A stretch of DNA of 64,000 bases from JAAFHB01 sp038236995. Its GTDB lineage: Bacteria > Bacteroidota > Bacteroidia > Bacteroidales > Prolixibacteraceae. The position numbers were made by a program, and so were the translations under genes. The DNA is taken from contig JBBRZE010000021.1 of assembly GCA_038236995.1 (NCBI GenBank), positions 1 through 64,000 of the forward strand. The letters run 5' to 3'. Shown here piece by piece: positions 60,844-64,000 of the stretch (positions are counted from its first letter, which is position 1; each line of letters begins with the position of its first letter). Under the pieces are notes generated by a model. That model was not told the DNA's origin. It ran no database searches and saw only the letters and a program-made list of their open reading frames with translations.

Positions 60844-61671
60844 TTACCACGAACCGCCGGCGCCGCCTCCTCCGAAGCTTCCGCCGCCAAAACCACCAAA
60901 GCCGCCACCTCCGGATGAACCGCCGCCACCCGAAAAGCCACCCCACGATCCGCCATGGTTTCCACCTAACATACTCCCTAATAACATCCCTCCCAAAAGG
61001 CCACGTGTTGAACCGATGCCGTGTGAGTTGCCACCACCTCTTTTGAAAATAAAAGCAATGACCATCACAATTATGATGAGGGCAAAACCACCAATTCCGC
61101 CGGATTTACCGCCTTTCTTTGCTGCCTTGACATATTGGTCTGCTGTAAATTCGCCGGATGTCAGCGAAATGAGCACATCGGTACTTCGGTCAAGCCCTGT
61201 GAAATAGTCGTTTTGTCTAAATGCAGGAAGTAACTCTGCACTTACAATCGTCTGCCGTGCAACGGCATCAGGAACGACCGCTTCGAGTCCATAGCCAACT
61301 GCTACAAATACTTCGCCTTTCTCGTTTGCCAATTTGGGCTTTACAAGAATCAGGATTCCGTTGTTTTTCCCTTTCTGGCCGATTCCCCATTTTTCGGAAA
61401 GCTTAAATGAATAATCACCAGGATCGTAACCTGACAGACTTTTCATCGTCACAATGGCAATTTGCGTCGAAGTTTTCTGGTAAAAGTTCACCAGTTTGTT
61501 TTCGAGCGAAGCAACTTGTTCTGCAGAGAGAACTCCTGCAAAGTCGTTCACCAATCGAGGGGGTTCCGGACGTGCCGGGAACTCGTCCTGGGCTATTGAA
61601 GTCAAGCTGAAGAACAGCACTACGAAGAGCAGCAATGTCCGGGTACTTATTTTGATTTTATTGTATATCAT
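60844..61671 (-). CDS. TPM-domain membrane protein with Gly-rich tail (YgcG-like)
   Basis: A 275-residue exported protein: signal peptide (about 1-27), TPM domain (about 38-165; NDFAGVLSAEQVASLENKL, QIAIVTMKSLSGYDPGDYS), a membrane helix (about 192-212) and a Gly/Ser-rich tail ending GGGAGGSW. TPM domains occur in proteins near LemA in many bacteria and in a plant photosystem-repair factor; a phosphatase role has been suggested. It is the third gene of a LemA-TPM-TPM operon. Its start overlaps the previous stop by one base. Confidence 0.9.
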   Translation of the reverse strand: MIYNKIKISTRTLLLFVVLFFSLTSIAQDEFPARPEPPRLVNDFAGVLSAEQVASLENKLVNFYQKTSTQIAIVTMKSLSGYDPGDYSFKLSEKWGIGQKGKNNGILILVKPKLANEKGEVFVAVGYGLEAVVPDAVARQTIVSAELLPAFRQNDYFTGLDRSTDVLISLTSGEFTADQYVKAAKKGGKSGGIGGFALIIIVMVIAFIFKRGGGNSHGIGSTRGLLGGMLLGSMLGGNHGGSWGGFSGGGGSSGGGGFGGFGGGSFGGGGAGGSW

Positions 61672-62108
61672 TACGCACCATATGAAATTTCGTCCGAAAG
61701 CTCGTTGACATCATTTTCCTGATAAGGAAAATATTGTTTCAGTTGCTCTCCTGCTTTTTCAATTCCTTTAATCAAGCCAATCGCAAATTCGCCATTTTTA
61801 AAATGACTGATCATTATTTCTTTATTTTCGTTCCAAAATCCTTCCGGAACCACTTTGTTGATACCTGCGTCGCCAATGATTGCAAACTTCCGGTCCTTGA
61901 TTGAAAGATAAATCAGTACACCGTTGCGATCCTTCGTTTCGTGCATCTTCAGCTTTTTGAAAAGCCAGGCAGCCCTGTCGAGCACCTCTTCACCGCACTT
62001 ACTTTCAAGGTGAACGCGGATTTCGCCACTGGTCTGATGCTCCGCATTCTCAATGGCTTTGGTAATTAATTTTTCGTTTTCTTTTCCAAGAAACTCTTTG
62101 GGATTCAT
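61671..62108 (-). CDS. TPM-domain cytoplasmic protein
   Basis: A 145-residue TPM-domain protein without a signal peptide: ITKAIENAEHQTSGEIRVHL near residue 15, then KLKMHETKDRNGVLIYLSIK and FAIIGDAGINKVVPEGFW near 90. It is the shorter partner of the TPM protein downstream, 10 bases after LemA. The pair with LemA forms a recurrent envelope-associated module of unknown biochemical role. Confidence 0.88.
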   Translation of the reverse strand: MNPKEFLGKENEKLITKAIENAEHQTSGEIRVHLESKCGEEVLDRAAWLFKKLKMHETKDRNGVLIYLSIKDRKFAIIGDAGINKVVPEGFWNENKEIMISHFKNGEFAIGLIKGIEKAGEQLKQYFPYQENDVNELSDEISYGA

Positions 62109-62118
62109 ATCGGATCGA

Positions 62119-62709
62119 TTAGAATTGAACTTTTGGTGCTTTATCAGCTCCTTTTTCGGCTTCGAAATAGGCTTTCTTCTCGAAATTGCGCATCGATGCG
62201 ATGATAGTTTGAGGGAATTGACGAATGTAAGTATTGTAGCCTCTAGCTACTTCGTTGAATTTCTGACGCTCAACCGTGATTCTGTTTTCGGTTCCTTCCA
62301 ACTGTGCCTGAAGATTTAAAAACCCTTCGTTCGCTTTCAATTCAGGGTACTTTTCAACGACTACCATCAAACGGCCCAACGCTGAAGACAATCCACCCTG
62401 CGCCTGCTGGAACTGCTGCATCGATTCGGGGGTGAGTTTTGTAGGATCAACCGTTACCTGGGTTGCTTTGGCACGTGCCTCTATTACCGCAGTTAAAGTT
62501 TCTTTTTCGAAGTCGGCATACCCCTTAACGGTGCTTACAAGGTTTGGGATCAGGTCGGAGCGGCGCTGATAAACATTCTCAACCTGCGACCATGCCGCAG
62601 CTACACCTTCATCCATTGTAACCATTTTATTTCCGGTTGAGATGCCCCACTGGATACCAAAAAACAGCAGCAAAACAATAACGACCACAACAATTATTCC
62701 TCTTTTCAT
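62119..62709 (-). CDS. LemA family protein, copy 2
   Basis: A 196-residue LemA protein with one N-terminal membrane helix (about 5-22) and the LemA core (AAAWSQVENVYQRRSDLIPN, LVSTVKGYADFEKETL, FNEVARGYNTYIRQFPQTII). It is distinct from the LemA at 38076, which pairs with an M48 protease. Here it leads a LemA-TPM-TPM operon. Its function is unknown beyond a membrane-anchored helical scaffold. Confidence 0.92.
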   Translation of the reverse strand: MKRGIIVVVVIVLLLFFGIQWGISTGNKMVTMDEGVAAAWSQVENVYQRRSDLIPNLVSTVKGYADFEKETLTAVIEARAKATQVTVDPTKLTPESMQQFQQAQGGLSSALGRLMVVVEKYPELKANEGFLNLQAQLEGTENRITVERQKFNEVARGYNTYIRQFPQTIIASMRNFEKKAYFEAEKGADKAPKVQF

Positions 62710-62831
62710 CTTAATTCTCTTTTAAATTTAAATACAACAATTAGTCACACAATTGGGTGTGAAATTACGCAACAAAATCAGATTGGGAAAAGTTTATTGA
62801 AATTTTTAATAAAAGAATGACTTTCATTCGG

Positions 62832-64000
62832 CTATTGAAGTATTGAAGGGAGATCGAAAGTGATTTGGGTGCCTTCTCCCGAGGCGCTATAAACGCGAAT
62901 ATTGCCGCCATGTTTTTCGACAAATTCTTTACAGACTAACAGACCAAGTCCGGTACCGCTTTCCTGCAAAGTCCCTTTTGTCGTCCGGTGTGTTTTAAAG
63001 ACAAACAATCCCGGGAGGTTTTCTTCAGGGATTCCAACGCCATGATCGGTAATTGTAATCACATTTTTATTAATTGCAGGGTCAAACAACGCATCCAGAA
63101 TTACAACGCCACCCGGTTTCGAAAATTTAATGGCATTAGACAGCAGGTTTCGAAAGATGGTTTGAACCATATTTCGATCGGCTAAAATTGTATGGGAGTT
63201 TGGAATGTTATTCCTGATAAGAATCTGTTTTCTTTCGGATAGTGATTCAATTTGAGCAAGTACCTCTTTTACAGCCTCATTTAATCTAAAATTCGTCGGG
63301 GCAAATGTTGTTTCTCCGGTTTGTGATTTGGCCCAGTCGAGCAGGTTATCGAGTAACGCAAACCCTTGGTTTGATGTGGCATTTATCACACTTAGTGATT
63401 TTTTAAGCTCCTCATTATTTAAATTTTCAAGTTGATCTTTAATTAATTGTGAAAGCGAGATCAGGACGGTAAATGGATTTTTCAGATCGTGGCCGATGAT
63501 CGAAAAGAGACGGTCCTTTGTAGCATTTATCTCTTTGAGCTTCTCATTTTGGGACGCAATCTGTTCATTCTTCTCATTCAACTGCTCATTAATCTGCCGG
63601 GCATACTGTAATTTTTCTTCAATATATTCGTTTTCCTTCATTTCGAGGGCGAGCTGCATTTCACTATGGTTCTTCTGATCCGCAATTTCAGCATGACGGA
63701 ATACCATTCTGTTCACAAGATCAGGAATATGGAGGAGTAACAGACCAAAGAAGAGGAGATAGATCGATTTATAAACCTGACCATAGGAGTCGGTTGAGAT
63801 AACCTGATTCAATATTGCCGGATCAAGGTTGGGATACTGGAAGAAATAGATCAGATTGAAAGAGATCAATGTGAATATGATCGTATAGATTATCAGCTTT
63901 TTGTCGTAACGCAATACCGATAAAAACATCATTACAGGATATAGTAGAATCGTCGCAGTCGTCGCCACGGCAAATGGTGAAATGTAGATTGATAATGAAT
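62832..64000 (-). CDS. Sensor histidine kinase, 5' end beyond the window
   Basis: The frame is open to the right edge of the window, so the protein is longer than the part seen (about 389 residues here); the GTG at 63968 is not a reliable start. The visible part has hydrophobic helices, a coiled coil (about 130-165 from the GTG), HisKA with phospho-His in FSIIGHDLKNPFTVLISLSQ, and a HATPase domain with ITDHGVGIPEENLPGLF and ESGTGLGLLVCKEFV. It lacks a receiver. No response regulator is adjacent inside the window. Confidence 0.88.
   Translation of the reverse strand, partial: SLSIYISPFAVATTATILLYPVMMFLSVLRYDKKLIIYTIIFTLISFNLIYFFQYPNLDPAILNQVISTDSYGQVYKSIYLLFFGLLLLHIPDLVNRMVFRHAEIADQKNHSEMQLALEMKENEYIEEKLQYARQINEQLNEKNEQIASQNEKLKEINATKDRLFSIIGHDLKNPFTVLISLSQLIKDQLENLNNEELKKSLSVINATSNQGFALLDNLLDWAKSQTGETTFAPTNFRLNEAVKEVLAQIESLSERKQILIRNNIPNSHTILADRNMVQTIFRNLLSNAIKFSKPGGVVILDALFDPAINKNVITITDHGVGIPEENLPGLFVFKTHRTTKGTLQESGTGLGLLVCKEFVEKHGGNIRVYSASGEGTQITFDLPSILQ

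Overview
The window is chromosomal DNA of a member of the Bacteroidota, probably an anaerobic or fermentative Bacteroidales/Marinilabiliales-like organism. Evidence: the rpsD-rpoA-rplQ ribosomal tail; many TAnnTTTG (-7) boxes with TTG about 19 bp upstream, the Bacteroidota housekeeping promoter pattern; few Shine-Dalgarno sites; Bacteroidota-specific families (DUF4294, HU-like/DUF4469, GIN-domain proteins, TlpA-type secreted thioredoxins, GG-leader peptides); and anaerobic functions (rubrerythrin, flavodoxin, 2-oxoacid:ferredoxin oxidoreductase, phenylacetate-CoA ligases). I recognised no rRNA, tRNA, CRISPR array, transposase or prophage.

Layout. 1-5 kb: ribosomal operon end, citrate synthase, rubrerythrin, adenine/adenosine deaminase. 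5.4-9.3 kb: FadL-type outer-membrane transporter, then an ECF sigma factor with a zinc-finger anti-sigma protein, an NrtS-like membrane protein, a periplasmic thioredoxin-like protein and a DUF6789-like membrane protein. 9.3-16.6 kb is accessory: DUF1801 protein, a PHP-type hydrolase gene flanked by a 66-bp direct repeat, a six-cysteine GG-leader peptide gene between two secreted TlpA-like thioredoxin genes, a conserved hypothetical gene and a 21-bp tandem array. 16.6-22.2 kb: AsmA-like protein, lipoprotein, OsmC, thioredoxin, MarR regulator. 22.4-34.2 kb: one co-directional block (porin, paaK, ACT, membrane protein, paaK, ACT, prephenate dehydratase, flavodoxin, aminotransferase, four-subunit 2-oxoacid:ferredoxin oxidoreductase). 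Together it can activate aryl or branched carboxylic acids to CoA thioesters and interconvert them with 2-oxoacids and amino acids.

34-46 kb: DUF4294, arginine deiminase, SpoU methyltransferase, HtpX/LemA, dicarboxylate symporter, fucose isomerase, HU-like protein, two GIN-domain proteins, NhaA. 46-54 kb is a signalling region: a 34-residue membrane peptide, an OmpR-type regulator whose partner kinase is reduced to a fragment, a GyrI-like protein, a hybrid kinase convergent with an NtrC-type sigma-54 activator, and two duplicated small secreted proteins with near-identical sigma-54-like promoters and palindromic upstream sites. 54-64 kb: GH26 mannanase, secreted nitroreductase-like protein, one intact and one frameshifted acetyltransferase, a TolB-like propeller with an unknown secreted partner, DUF1097 membrane protein, a 42-bp tandem array, a LemA-TPM-TPM operon and a sensor kinase running off the right edge.

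The best candidates for something undescribed are the Cys-rich GG-leader peptide with two exported thiol-disulfide proteins (11.4-14.2 kb), the sigma-54 phosphorelay with its duplicated outputs (48.3-53.7 kb), and the two helically phased tandem arrays between convergent genes.
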